The position numbers and the translations under genes were made by a program. The notes below the pieces were generated by a model. It saw only the letters and a list, made by a program, of their open reading frames with translations. It was not told where the DNA came from and ran no database searches. 64,000 nucleotides of DNA from Methanoflorens sp963701995 (GTDB taxonomy: Archaea; Halobacteriota; Bog-38; Methanoflorentales; Methanoflorentaceae). Below, piece after piece: positions 26,054 to 35,008 of the stretch. The stretch lies in assembly GCA_963701995.1 (NCBI GenBank), contig OY969693.1, forward strand, positions 1,798,001 through 1,862,000. The letters are read 5' to 3'. Every line of letters begins with the position of its first letter. The first letter of the stretch is position 1.

Positions 26054-26395
26054 TTACGGAAACAGCGTGATACCCTCCTCTTCAATTAACTCTTGATACG
26101 CTGGCTCTATCTCTCCTTCCCACTTTAGCACGACGTGCAGTTCGCGCTGAGGCTCAAGTTCTGTTATTATTCGATAAACCTCAGCGTAAAACTGCGGATG
26201 ATCGAAATCACTGGAAAAGAGCATCACTATATCGATGTCATAGACTTCAGGAAAAATACCTTTTGCAACTGAACCGTAGAGAACGATCGATTTGAGATTT
26301 GTTGGCGCCCACGCTTGCACTGCGCTCACAAAATTACTGATCAGATCTCGATCAGGCGCGGGTATATCCAGAAAGCCAAAGTCGTGTTCGTTCAT
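26054..26395 (-). CDS. MNT-type nucleotidyltransferase domain protein
   Basis: A 113-residue minimal nucleotidyltransferase. The catalytic signature is GSVAKG followed by DID (GS-x10-DxD, in VLYGSVAKGIFPEVYDIDIV). Such proteins are typically the antitoxin (MntA) of HEPN/MNT toxin-antitoxin pairs and AMPylate the HEPN toxin. No HEPN partner ORF is visible on either side, so it is an orphan here. A general small nucleotidyltransferase role is the alternative. Confidence 0.85.
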   Translation of the reverse strand: MNEHDFGFLDIPAPDRDLISNFVSAVQAWAPTNLKSIVLYGSVAKGIFPEVYDIDIVMLFSSDFDHPQFYAEVYRIITELEPQRELHVVLKWEGEIEPAYQELIEEEGITLFP

Positions 26396-26642
26396 TTATA
26401 GCCCTCGAAAGTTTGCACGTGGCTATCGCGGCGTCCTTTGCTTGCTCGGCGATTAACTAACGTGTTCTAACACCATTCAGTTTGTCCTTTTTGTATCCTT
26501 CTCACGGGTTCAATTCGGCACTCGTGGCGGTCTCGGCAGGCCAAAGTAGTTTCTCGAGACACTGACGTAAATATGTGCTGGGTCTGGGGGATTGTCAAGA
26601 GAGATGCGTATGAAGAGAAAAAGTAACGGAGATCTCACTTTG

Positions 26643-27053
26643 TTAATTCAAGGTCTCGAATACACCGAAGCTCGCAAATGTGAGTTCGCAGCTCAGTATC
26701 GTTCGTTCGCTGCTTGGTTTTAGCACGAGATGCAATCTAAACTGTTCGGCAATCGAACGGTCTTGGATATAGGCGTCTCCTCGCACATTTCCAACATGAA
26801 TGAATCCAACGGTTTTGCTAACAACAAAGGCTTCAGCGAGTTGGGGGGTTTCGAACGTTTTAGCAAATCCTGTTGCCCTAAAGGTCAAGACAGGCAAGGA
26901 GCTGTCTTCGCAGCCAACAATGCTTATTTGCGCAATGTGCTCGCTTACACGTTTTTCCTGCCAGTGGAAGATAACAATGTTATCATTGATTATCCGCTTG
27001 AGCATGTCCTGGCAGTCCGTTTTCCCGGTTCCAAGAGCTGATTCATTTGACAT
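26643..27053 (-). CDS. Hypothetical protein with its own promoter
   Basis: A 136-residue protein of alternating strands (VIFHWQEKRVSEHIAQISIV, VLTFRATGFAKTF, FRLHLVLKPSSERTILSCEL) and no family I recognise. I prefer this strand over the overlapping plus-strand frame because a good TATA box (minus, 27130-27141) lies about 80 bases upstream of the ATG and the composition is protein-like. Possibly a small beta-barrel ligand-binding domain; function unknown. Confidence 0.6.
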   Translation of the reverse strand: MSNESALGTGKTDCQDMLKRIINDNIVIFHWQEKRVSEHIAQISIVGCEDSSLPVLTFRATGFAKTFETPQLAEAFVVSKTVGFIHVGNVRGDAYIQDRSIAEQFRLHLVLKPSSERTILSCELTFASFGVFETLN

Positions 27054-27129
27054 AAACGCCGTTGTCGGTTAAACCCCGCATATCCTAGTCGGCGGGCCAG
27101 TTTTTGTGGATGGTCTTGTTCAGTGTCTT

Positions 27130-27141
27130 ACTTATAAATTA
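27130..27141 (-). promoter_or_regulatory. TATA box of the hypothetical gene at 26643-27053
   Basis: Minus-strand AATTTATAAG; predicted start near 27108 and a leader of about 55 bases. Confidence 0.5.
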
Positions 27142-27263
27142 CTCACACATTTTTTTTGTATTTCCAGCTTACGACAATGTGGTTGCAGAGGCCGCCACCA
27201 GAAAAGGGTCTTTTAAGAGCAAAGCAATCAAAGATGGCTATAGGCTAGTCGTTAACTGATCCA

Positions 27264-27878
27264 CTAGGGACGCTTTTCGCGTCTTTCGACCGCCATATCT
27301 TTGAGCAAAAAAGCGTCGTAATTTCTTGTGTCGAGGGCGAGAGTTTGGTCAAAACATTCAATGGCTAAATCAAGATCGCCTAAGCCGAGGTAAAAACATC
27401 CAAGGTTATTCCAGGCCATAGTGTAGGTGGGATCAATTTCTATGGCTTTTTTGAGGTCTTGCATCCCTTCGGTATCAAAACCGAGGTTGAATTCTGATAA
27501 AGCCCGCGCGTTAAGCGCTTCCTTGTTCGTCGGGGCAAGTCGTACAAGCTCATCCAACAGACTTTTGGCCTCTTGGAAGTTTCTGTTGCTGTTTAACGAT
27601 ATCGCTTTATTGAGCTTCACGCGAGACGCATTTGGCTGGATCTCAAGCGCTTTGTCATAGCACTCGATTGATTTCTCGAACTTGCCAAGGGCGAACAATG
27701 CCAAGCCTTTGTTGTGCAGCGCTCTGAAATTGTTGGGCGCTCGCTTAAGCACCGCGTCATAGTGACGGACAGCGTCGCCGAACTGGCCGTGCTTGAACTT
27801 ATCATCTGCCTGGTCAGTGAGGTAAGTGACATCTTCATTACGCAGCAGTCTGCCTTTTTTTGTCTGACTTCTGAACAT
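27264..27878 (-). CDS. Tetratricopeptide-repeat protein
   Basis: A 204-residue protein built of about five 34-residue TPR units, with repeating positions such as ADDKFKHGQFGDAVRHYDAV, GLALFALGKFEKSIECYDKA and NLGCFYLGLGDLDLAIECFD. It acts as a protein-protein interaction scaffold; no catalytic domain or signal peptide. ATG 27878 lies about 35 bases after the start predicted from the TATA box at 27936-27946. Confidence 0.9.
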   Translation of the reverse strand: MFRSQTKKGRLLRNEDVTYLTDQADDKFKHGQFGDAVRHYDAVLKRAPNNFRALHNKGLALFALGKFEKSIECYDKALEIQPNASRVKLNKAISLNSNRNFQEAKSLLDELVRLAPTNKEALNARALSEFNLGFDTEGMQDLKKAIEIDPTYTMAWNNLGCFYLGLGDLDLAIECFDQTLALDTRNYDAFLLKDMAVERREKRP

Positions 27879-27935
27879 CGAACCCCGCGGTCGTCGGACG
27901 CAGCGGCGTCACCCAACATCATCTTCTGCGGCAGG

Positions 27936-27946
27936 CAATATATAAG
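27936..27946 (-). promoter_or_regulatory. TATA box of the TPR gene
   Basis: Minus-strand CTTATATATTG; start predicted near 27913. Confidence 0.6.
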
Positions 27947-27966
27947 GGACGCCCGTAGGCGCACCC

Positions 27967-27976
27967 TTTAAATACT
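27967..27976 (+). promoter_or_regulatory. TATA box of aglB
   Basis: TTTAAATACT; start predicted near 28000. This lies back-to-back with the TPR promoter. Confidence 0.5.
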
Positions 27977-28135
27977 TCACGATGCTCTAAAATATGTGTT
28001 CGCGCTGTCAGTTGGCACCTCGAGGCCCCATCAAGCGAACGTGCCTGAAAAGATCTAGTCACTGCATTAAGCGACCTGCGAGGGGAGATTCACACGAACT
28101 TTGGATGGTTTAGAGAAAAGCACGCGGAAAGGGCC

Positions 28136-30436
28136 GTGATGCTTCTTGTTATCTTCATCGTTGCTCTCTATTTGCGAATTATACTTCCGTGGACGAGTTC
28201 CATCCAAGGTGGCAGCATTATCATCAACGATTTTGATCCGTACTATCACCTTCGGATAATCGAGAACACGATACAGCATTTTCCGTACGTGCTTGCCTAC
28301 GATCCGTATGTCAACTATCCAACCGGATTTTGGATCGGCTGGCCACCACTCTACGATTTTCTCGCTTCAGCGTATACACTGGCGGCGATGGCGCTGTTTC
28401 ACGTCGACTTCCAAGTTGGCGTCGCGACGTTCCCTGCGCTCTTGGGAGCTCTCGCGATCTTGCCTATATATTACATAACAAAGCTTGTCTTTGACTGGAA
28501 GGCGGGCATCGTCGCAGCCGCACTTCTTACGGTCATCCCGGCGAATATCTTGCGTTCGATGGTAGGTAATATCAATCACCACGTCGCAGCGGAAGTGCTT
28601 TTTCCGGCGCTCTTATTCCTGTTCTTGATGCTCGCGCTGAAGGGTGAACTGACGTTTGGCCAGGTTCGGCGCTTCGCGTTCACTGGAGACAAGCGGACCT
28701 TGCTTTACGCAGCACTCGCCGGCGTTTTTGTAACCGCCCTTTTGCTGACGTGGCTCGGCGCGTTCTTGTTCCTCGGCATTATCGGGGCGTTTGCCATTGT
28801 GCAGTATAGCGTATACCACGTGAAACGGCTGTCGTCCGATAATCTCACGATTATCTTATCAACGATGCTTTTCGTATCGCTGATTACGCTGCTTCCCGTG
28901 AGTCTCACAAGCCATTTTGGACTGACAATAGACACCCTACACCTTTCTCTGTTCCAACCGCTATTTTTAGTGGTGCTAATAGTCATTTTTGCGGTCTTCG
29001 GATTCCTCGCGTATTACATGCGAGGCATGCGCCGGGCAGCTTACCCGCTGACGATCTGCGCCCTCGTGGTCGCCGCGAGTGTTGGCTTCTATCTATGGAA
29101 CCCGAACCTCGCTGTAACTGTGTTCGGCGGGTATGGGTTCTTCACGCAAAGCGGCGTCTTACAGACCGTAGCCGAGGCGCAACCGCTGTTCGGCGGCGCT
29201 GGAGGATTCCAGCTCGGCACGGCCGCTGAGTACTTCCAGGCTCTGCTGTTCGTTGGTCTCGCCGGTCTCGCCGTGCTCGCATATCGGTTGTGGAAGAAAC
29301 AGGACGAGGCTGCCCTATTGCTGGCTGTATGGAGCGTTTTTGCCTTTGCACTTGCCGTCGAGCAAACACGTTTTACGTTTCTGTTGTCTGCCAACGTCGC
29401 GATCCTTTCCGGGTTCGCGATAGTGTGGATTATGGACACGCTTATTGGCAAATCCTATGGCAAGTTGTCGGGCGTACGCGACGCTGGGGCGGTGCCCCAA
29501 CTCTTTGGGCGTGAAGTAAAATACACGCAACTTCTCGGAGTCCTTATTGTCGTGGCCGTTTTGCTCTTGCCAAGCATTAGCGTGACCACGTCGTACGCGA
29601 GGACCGGCTCTGGCGTTATCTCACCCGACTGGGCAGAATCAGTTCAGTGGATGAGTGCTAACACGCCAGCAACTTCAAACTATAATGTTACCTCGGACCA
29701 GATACCGCAATACGGGGTGCTTAGTTGGTGGGATTACGGGAACTGGATCATCTTCCTGGGCCATAGGCCGGCGGTCGCGAACAACTTCCAAACAGGCGTC
29801 AACGACTCCGCGACTTTTTTCGTAAGCCAGAATGAATCAGACACCTTAGGCATCATCCAGAAAGACAATGTCAAGTATGTGATGACCGATTACGAAATGG
29901 CGGGCTACCAAGACAAGTTCCCAGCAATTGCCCTTCTATCAGGACAAGGAGTCGATACGTTCCTCACGACGCAGGCTCAGTATAACCAAAATGGTACGTT
30001 GACTCAGCAGACCGTGCCAACCTCCGCGTATTATAACACGACGGTCGTCAGATTGCAGTACCAGGATGGCAATGGATACAGCCACTATCGCTTGATTCAC
30101 GAATCGCCAAGAACTGTGGGCACGCTCGGCGCAACTGATATAAAGGCTGTTAAGACCTTTGAATACGTTAAAGGTGCAAGAATTGCTGTTCACGGCAATG
30201 GAAACGCTACGCTCTCTCTTAACGTCACCACAAATCAAAACCGGACGTTCAACTACACGCAGAGTGCTCGACTGAACGGCACCCACGTGTTTGTGGTACC
30301 GTATGCGACGACCGGGATGCCGTATAGAATCAAAACTGACCCTGCTTACAAGGTGACGGTCGGCAACGTCACGAAGGAAATCGCGGTGAGTGAGAGCGAT
30401 GTTCAAAACGGGACTGAGCTTAATCTCAGTTTTTAG
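28136..30436 (+). CDS. aglB: AglB-type oligosaccharyltransferase (STT3 family)
   Basis: Membrane enzyme that transfers lipid-linked glycan to Asn of N-X-S/T sequons on exported proteins. About a dozen transmembrane helices fill residues 1-490. The first external loop has the metal-binding NDFDPYYHLR (about 31-40), and the soluble C-terminal domain has the WWDYG signature (about 531-535). GTG 28136 or ATG 28139 would start right at the first membrane helix. The frame stays open upstream to about 28050 without a standard start codon, so the N-terminus is uncertain. Nearby glycosyltransferases at 35-38 kb probably build its glycan donor. Confidence 0.95.
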   Translation: MMLLVIFIVALYLRIILPWTSSIQGGSIIINDFDPYYHLRIIENTIQHFPYVLAYDPYVNYPTGFWIGWPPLYDFLASAYTLAAMALFHVDFQVGVATFPALLGALAILPIYYITKLVFDWKAGIVAAALLTVIPANILRSMVGNINHHVAAEVLFPALLFLFLMLALKGELTFGQVRRFAFTGDKRTLLYAALAGVFVTALLLTWLGAFLFLGIIGAFAIVQYSVYHVKRLSSDNLTIILSTMLFVSLITLLPVSLTSHFGLTIDTLHLSLFQPLFLVVLIVIFAVFGFLAYYMRGMRRAAYPLTICALVVAASVGFYLWNPNLAVTVFGGYGFFTQSGVLQTVAEAQPLFGGAGGFQLGTAAEYFQALLFVGLAGLAVLAYRLWKKQDEAALLLAVWSVFAFALAVEQTRFTFLLSANVAILSGFAIVWIMDTLIGKSYGKLSGVRDAGAVPQLFGREVKYTQLLGVLIVVAVLLLPSISVTTSYARTGSGVISPDWAESVQWMSANTPATSNYNVTSDQIPQYGVLSWWDYGNWIIFLGHRPAVANNFQTGVNDSATFFVSQNESDTLGIIQKDNVKYVMTDYEMAGYQDKFPAIALLSGQGVDTFLTTQAQYNQNGTLTQQTVPTSAYYNTTVVRLQYQDGNGYSHYRLIHESPRTVGTLGATDIKAVKTFEYVKGARIAVHGNGNATLSLNVTTNQNRTFNYTQSARLNGTHVFVVPYATTGMPYRIKTDPAYKVTVGNVTKEIAVSESDVQNGTELNLSF

Positions 30437-30545
30437 AGCGATCAAATTCGGTGCCGAGCCGTCTCCAGAAGCAGTTCGTAGGCGCAGGATCCACACGTTT
30501 GGGGTGGACTTGGCCCGTTCCTGTTAGCAATAATTCGACTGGAGC

Positions 30546-33449
30546 TTACTCAACATAGCGAATGGCCTCTGCGGGCAGTGTTCGCGACACATTTCTTGCA
30601 GGGATTGCAGTGCAGATGGCGATGGCCAGATAGACGATTAGAAGCACTAGGATGACCTGCACGATGGGAATCGTGAACGGCACCTTCACGGTTTGGTTCA
30701 AGTTAGTGTATATGGCGTAAGAAACGACCAATCCGGTCGAGAGGCCTAATGCTGCTGCCAACGTGGTCGCAAAGGTCGCTTCGAACAGGAGCGACTTTAC
30801 GATGAGGCTGCGGTTGAAACCTATCGCGCGCATAATGCCTATCTCTTGACGCCGCTCCATAGTTGATCGCACAGTCACGACCCCTACGCTAGCGATGCCA
30901 ACGATAAGCCCGAGGCCGAGGTAGGTCGCGGTGAGCTGAAAGAGTTGTTGGCTCTGCGTCATCATCTGCGAAACCTCGTCGCTAATGAGAAATGCGTTGA
31001 TGCCAGCAGTTTTGTAACCTTTTTTGAGGTCGTAGCTAAGATCGATAGGTTTCATCCCGCTCGCTGATTTTATGAGAAACAGCGTATCGCCTTTTATCTC
31101 CGGAAAATAGTGCTGCATTTGTTGCTTGCTCATAAAAATGCCGTGCAGATAGAATTCATCGAGGACGCCGGCAACCAAAAAGCGGGCAGTGCCGTTACCC
31201 GCGTTAAAAGAGATGACGTCGCCTGCTGTGACTTGGGTGCCGTTGCGGCCATACAAATAGCTTGAGTCTACGATAACGTAGTTAGGGTTGTTTAGCAGAT
31301 TCCAGGTTTCCGACGAGTTCGCGCCCGCAAGAGAGTCCGCGAAGTTGTACTGCGCATGGTCAGAAAAATTTGTGTCTACGCCATAAACGTTTGTATCAGG
31401 TCCTTGCTGATAAAGCGCTTGACCATTTATGCTCGCTCCTGTTGCATTTGCAACAAAGAGGCCATCGTAGAAGTCTACATCCGATGCGTTCAAGAGCGCC
31501 ACAGGTTTTGCGGGTGGTTCGGACGCAGGCGACTGGACCTCGAGGGTTGTCAAGTTTGACAACGGCGTGCTTGATGTCGCACGAATGTCGTATCCGCCGG
31601 ATTGCTTGCTGATATCTGGTTGATAGACGGCTGCAGTAACGAGCGCAACGATCATTAGAAAAATAACGAGAGTTAATATCGTAACCGTCGTTCCCAACGT
31701 CTCCCTTTTTTGGAGGCAGTACGCCGACGATGGTTTAATCAGAGCTGGACTGGCTTTAAGCCTTGTCAGCGGCACAGAGAATAGCTTTAGCAATGAGGTC
31801 GCGTTGACGAGAACTACGAGAACTGCGCCTAGCACTAAGAGAAGGCAGCTCACGGTGAAACTAACAGTTGCGACGAGATTGCTGAAGCCGGAGGTGCTGA
31901 GGATCACGCCTGCGTTGTAGAGCACTAGGGCTGCTCCCGCTAACGTGAGTATTTGCTGTCGTTTCACCACTCTTAGGGCGACGAGGGCAAAGCCAAAGAT
32001 GATGAGTGTGGGTGCAAGGAGATGCGCTGCTAGACTTCGAGGTGAAACGCCGTACGCGGCAAGCCCGAAAACTAGTAGACCAACGCCGAGAGTAGGCGCC
32101 CCCCGGGGTAGGCGCGGCGCCCTTTCTGAATTTTCGGCATTTCGTATCGCGCGGACGATATTCAACCTGCTGATTCTGTAAGAAGCGAACGCGATCGTTG
32201 CGACCGTAACAAGTAGACCTATGAGAAATGCTGTCAAGAGGTCCGCGAGATCATAATGCAGAACAAGGGACGCTCCTGCGGGGCTTGCCGCTGTAGTGGC
32301 CGCATTGAGCGTATTTATAAGGCCAGCGCCGATTCCGATCCCCAGTATTGACCCGATGGTTGCAGCCAGTAGGGCACAGGTTACTCCTTCAAAAAGAAAG
32401 AGGAGTATGACGTGCCTGCGTTTCATTCCAAAAGCGCGGGCCAATCCGAGCTCACTTTTACGCTGTTCAGAAAGCGTCACAAAAACGTTGACAATCAGCA
32501 TCGCGCTTGTTATGATTGAAAACGTTCCTAGCGCGACGAGCAAGTCTAAAAACTGGGCGCCGCGCGCCTCTGCAGCGGCCAGCATGTTTTGTTTGATGGG
32601 ATTGATGTCGAATCGTTGCGACGCACCTGGCAGAGCTTGCGTGAGAAGCGCTGATACATTACCAGATTTAGCCGCTCCTGCTTCAGCATCGCCCAGGTTC
32701 GAGACCCTAATCTCATTGATTTGGCCGCCGTGTTGAAAAACAGCTTGCGCAGCACTGAGTTGCATAAAGATATTTTCATTCAACTCGTATTGCGCCTTGC
32801 CTTCGTTTTTTGCGATGTACTTGATCGTGAACGTGTAAGCCTTTACCGAAGACGTGTTCTCGCCGTAATAAACAGCAAGCCTATCGCCGATATGTGCATC
32901 TAAATCTCGGGCGAGCTTGTCGTTGATTAGGACTTGACTGCCCGTCAAATCGCTCGCATTGGTGTGTGTGTCGTTCAGTAGAACAAAATCGCCAAAGGGG
33001 GCGTCTAGCGTGAAGTTTAGACCGACGAGCGTGACTCCGGTTGATGTGATGCCACTTGTAACATCGTCCACAGACGGGACCCCTCCGTAGAGGCTGGGGG
33101 AGATGCCGTCTGTGTTGTTGGTTATCGCTGAATCAGCTGCAACGTGCTGATATACTGAATAGTTGAATGGTTGGCCATTCGCAGCAATGGTTTCATCAAT
33201 GTTGCCAAGTGAATCGTACGTTGCCTTGACGACAGAATAACTAAGGGAGCTACTTGCGACGAGCGACCCTGAGATAATTGCTGTGCTCACCAGGAGCGCT
33301 CCGACGATAATGGCGGCGCTTTTCGGGCGTCGCACAATGTTTCGTACGCCCATTGTGAAAATTGACTTGTTTGTAACTGCAAGCGCAGCAAAAAGCAAAA
33401 TTACGATAACGGCGCAGCCGAGAAGTGCTGAGTACATCGCTGAGTACAT
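30546..33449 (-). CDS. ABC transporter permease with two FtsX/MacB-type modules
   Basis: A 967-residue permease. It starts with a membrane anchor and a large external domain rich in N-X-S/T sites (about 60-330). A four-helix FtsX core follows (SAMLIVNVFVTLSEQRKSEL, then LARAFGMKRRHVI). A second copy ends with VGVVTVRSTMERRQEIGIMR, AIGFNRSLIVKSLLFEA and ARNVSRTLPAEAIRYVE. The duplicated architecture resembles LolCE/MacB-like machines that move lipoproteins, lipids or peptides, or transmit force. It starts 28 bases after the ATPase gene, so they form one operon. The first eight residues repeat (MYSAMYSA) because of a 12-base tandem duplication. Confidence 0.9.
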   Translation of the reverse strand: MYSAMYSALLGCAVIVILLFAALAVTNKSIFTMGVRNIVRRPKSAAIIVGALLVSTAIISGSLVASSSLSYSVVKATYDSLGNIDETIAANGQPFNYSVYQHVAADSAITNNTDGISPSLYGGVPSVDDVTSGITSTGVTLVGLNFTLDAPFGDFVLLNDTHTNASDLTGSQVLINDKLARDLDAHIGDRLAVYYGENTSSVKAYTFTIKYIAKNEGKAQYELNENIFMQLSAAQAVFQHGGQINEIRVSNLGDAEAGAAKSGNVSALLTQALPGASQRFDINPIKQNMLAAAEARGAQFLDLLVALGTFSIITSAMLIVNVFVTLSEQRKSELGLARAFGMKRRHVILLFLFEGVTCALLAATIGSILGIGIGAGLINTLNAATTAASPAGASLVLHYDLADLLTAFLIGLLVTVATIAFASYRISRLNIVRAIRNAENSERAPRLPRGAPTLGVGLLVFGLAAYGVSPRSLAAHLLAPTLIIFGFALVALRVVKRQQILTLAGAALVLYNAGVILSTSGFSNLVATVSFTVSCLLLVLGAVLVVLVNATSLLKLFSVPLTRLKASPALIKPSSAYCLQKRETLGTTVTILTLVIFLMIVALVTAAVYQPDISKQSGGYDIRATSSTPLSNLTTLEVQSPASEPPAKPVALLNASDVDFYDGLFVANATGASINGQALYQQGPDTNVYGVDTNFSDHAQYNFADSLAGANSSETWNLLNNPNYVIVDSSYLYGRNGTQVTAGDVISFNAGNGTARFLVAGVLDEFYLHGIFMSKQQMQHYFPEIKGDTLFLIKSASGMKPIDLSYDLKKGYKTAGINAFLISDEVSQMMTQSQQLFQLTATYLGLGLIVGIASVGVVTVRSTMERRQEIGIMRAIGFNRSLIVKSLLFEATFATTLAAALGLSTGLVVSYAIYTNLNQTVKVPFTIPIVQVILVLLIVYLAIAICTAIPARNVSRTLPAEAIRYVE

Positions 33450-33477
33450 TTACATTCCTCAATCTGCGCACTCGGCG

Positions 33478-34170
33478 TCAGACAATGGGCGCAGCTGATT
33501 CTGAGAGTATAGCCCCGTCTTTCATGCTGATCAGTCGATCCGCGGTCTTTGCAACAGACGGATCGTGTGTGACGATAACAAATGTTTGCCGGTTAGCCTT
33601 ATTCAGCGTTTTTAGAAGCGCTGTGATCTGGTCTGCACCTGCTGAGTCTAAGTTTCCTGTCGGCTCATCTGCCCAGATGATTGCTGGCCTGCTTATGAGC
33701 GCCCGGGCGATCGCCACTCGCTGTTGTTGTCCTCCGCTGAGCTCCAACGGCTTGTGATGTGCCCACTCTTCGAGATCGACGCGCGATAGCATGCTTAAGG
33801 CCCGCAAACGCGCATCTTTCTCATTAATGCCAGCTACAAGCAGCGGCAGCTCAACATTCTCTAGAGCAGTCAAGACGGGAAGCAGATTGAACGATTGAAA
33901 GACAAATCCCATCCTGGTTGCGCGATATTCCGACAGTTCGTTGTCGTTCATTTGCGAGAGCGGGATCCCTTCGATTTTGACTATTCCCGACGTTGGTGCG
34001 TCGAGCCCTGAGAGACAGTTAAGGAGAGTGGTCTTGCCGCAGCCGCTTGGGCCCATAATTACCACCATATCCCCTTTTTCGATTTGCAGGTTCACATCTC
34101 TGAGCGCGTGGACTTTCACGCCATTCAACTCGTATATCTTGTGCACGCGGTGCGCTTCTACCATCAACAT
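33478..34170 (-). CDS. ABC transporter ATP-binding protein (LolD/MacB type)
   Basis: A 230-residue ATPase partner of the FtsX-type permease. Walker A GPSGCGKTT, Q-loop FVFQSFNLLPVLTALENVEL, signature LSGGQQQRVAIARAL, Walker B IIWADEPTGNLDS and switch His in VIVTHDPSVA are all intact. ATG 34170 (or 34164) gives the family N-terminus VEAHRVHKIYELNGVKVHAL. The frame is open to a TTG at 34278, but that extra sequence looks like untranslated leader. It is first in a two-gene operon. Confidence 0.94.
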   Translation of the reverse strand: MLMVEAHRVHKIYELNGVKVHALRDVNLQIEKGDMVVIMGPSGCGKTTLLNCLSGLDAPTSGIVKIEGIPLSQMNDNELSEYRATRMGFVFQSFNLLPVLTALENVELPLLVAGINEKDARLRALSMLSRVDLEEWAHHKPLELSGGQQQRVAIARALISRPAIIWADEPTGNLDSAGADQITALLKTLNKANRQTFVIVTHDPSVAKTADRLISMKDGAILSESAAPIV

Positions 34171-34333
34171 GTTACGCTCTGTTATGTTCACTGGCCACGT
34201 TTTGAATGGTGCAGCCGAGGTTTGGACACGAACGCGCCCTACCGCGTCGTGTGCGCTCAACGCGCTTGCGCGATCCAATTCGTACTTAATTGAACGAACG
34301 CTTTATTTAGAGCTACCGGCAAGCGGCTGAAAC

Positions 34334-34345
34334 GTATAAATATAA
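34334..34345 (+). promoter_or_regulatory. TATA box of the DUF2150-like gene
   Basis: GTATAAATATAA, with start predicted near 34365 and a leader of about 30 bases. Confidence 0.6.
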
Positions 34346-34396
34346 TCGAATTATACCCGAAGTACGTGTCGGCTAGAAACTACACAAGGTTACAAG

Positions 34397-34990
34397 ATGA
34401 AAAACGCAAAGAAGCTCTACGTGCCGTTTACTGAGGAGCGCTGGCGCAACTGGATAGACTGCGCAAGGCAAAGTGACTACAAAAACATGGACGAGACAGC
34501 CACGACAGTATTCGTTGAAATGGAAGAAGACGTAATAATTGCGTGCTGTAAGGTTGTTAGAGGTTTCGAAATCGGCAAGCTCACGCGTGAAGAGTCTTTA
34601 GATGGCTTACATAACATTGAGGCGATAACCGAGGAAAAAACTGACACAGGTGACGTGGAGCTTGACGATTTAGTCGGACTCATCCAATCGTCTCTAGTTG
34701 GCGCCTTCGCATCGTTTGAGAGCTACGTGAAAGCGTCTTTCGCAGACAAGGCCTCTATGGACGAACTAATAAAAGACGCGCTGGACCAAGAAAAAAAAGG
34801 GCACTTCGATCTGGCCTTAGCGATAGTAGGAAAGGTCGGTGCGCGAGTCATAGCAGGCGAGGCGCTGCGTCAAGAAACTATTGCCGAATTGGAAGACAGC
34901 TACGTGGCAGAGTGGCTTGATGGAGTTGACTCGATATCTGCAGCCATCTCAAGTTCCATAGAATTCGACAGCGGTGAGGAAGCGACTTAG
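34397..34990 (+). CDS. Acidic DUF2150-like archaeal protein
   Basis: A 197-residue acidic, mostly helical cytoplasmic protein starting MKNAKKLYVPFTEERWRNWI. I associate this with the methanogen/haloarchaeal family DUF2150 from memory of its N-terminal FYTEERW-NWI-like pattern. No catalytic motif, membrane segment or zinc site is visible. Own promoter. Function unknown; the wide archaeal conservation I recall suggests a housekeeping role. Confidence 0.65.
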   Translation: MKNAKKLYVPFTEERWRNWIDCARQSDYKNMDETATTVFVEMEEDVIIACCKVVRGFEIGKLTREESLDGLHNIEAITEEKTDTGDVELDDLVGLIQSSLVGAFASFESYVKASFADKASMDELIKDALDQEKKGHFDLALAIVGKVGARVIAGEALRQETIAELEDSYVAEWLDGVDSISAAISSSIEFDSGEEAT

Positions 34991-35008
34991 AAGCTTCAAA
35001 TACGATGT

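Noticed and set aside
26396..26450. Remnant of a HEPN gene upstream of the MNT protein
   Set aside because: A short helical-looking run of codons ends at an in-frame stop and shows no HEPN motif.
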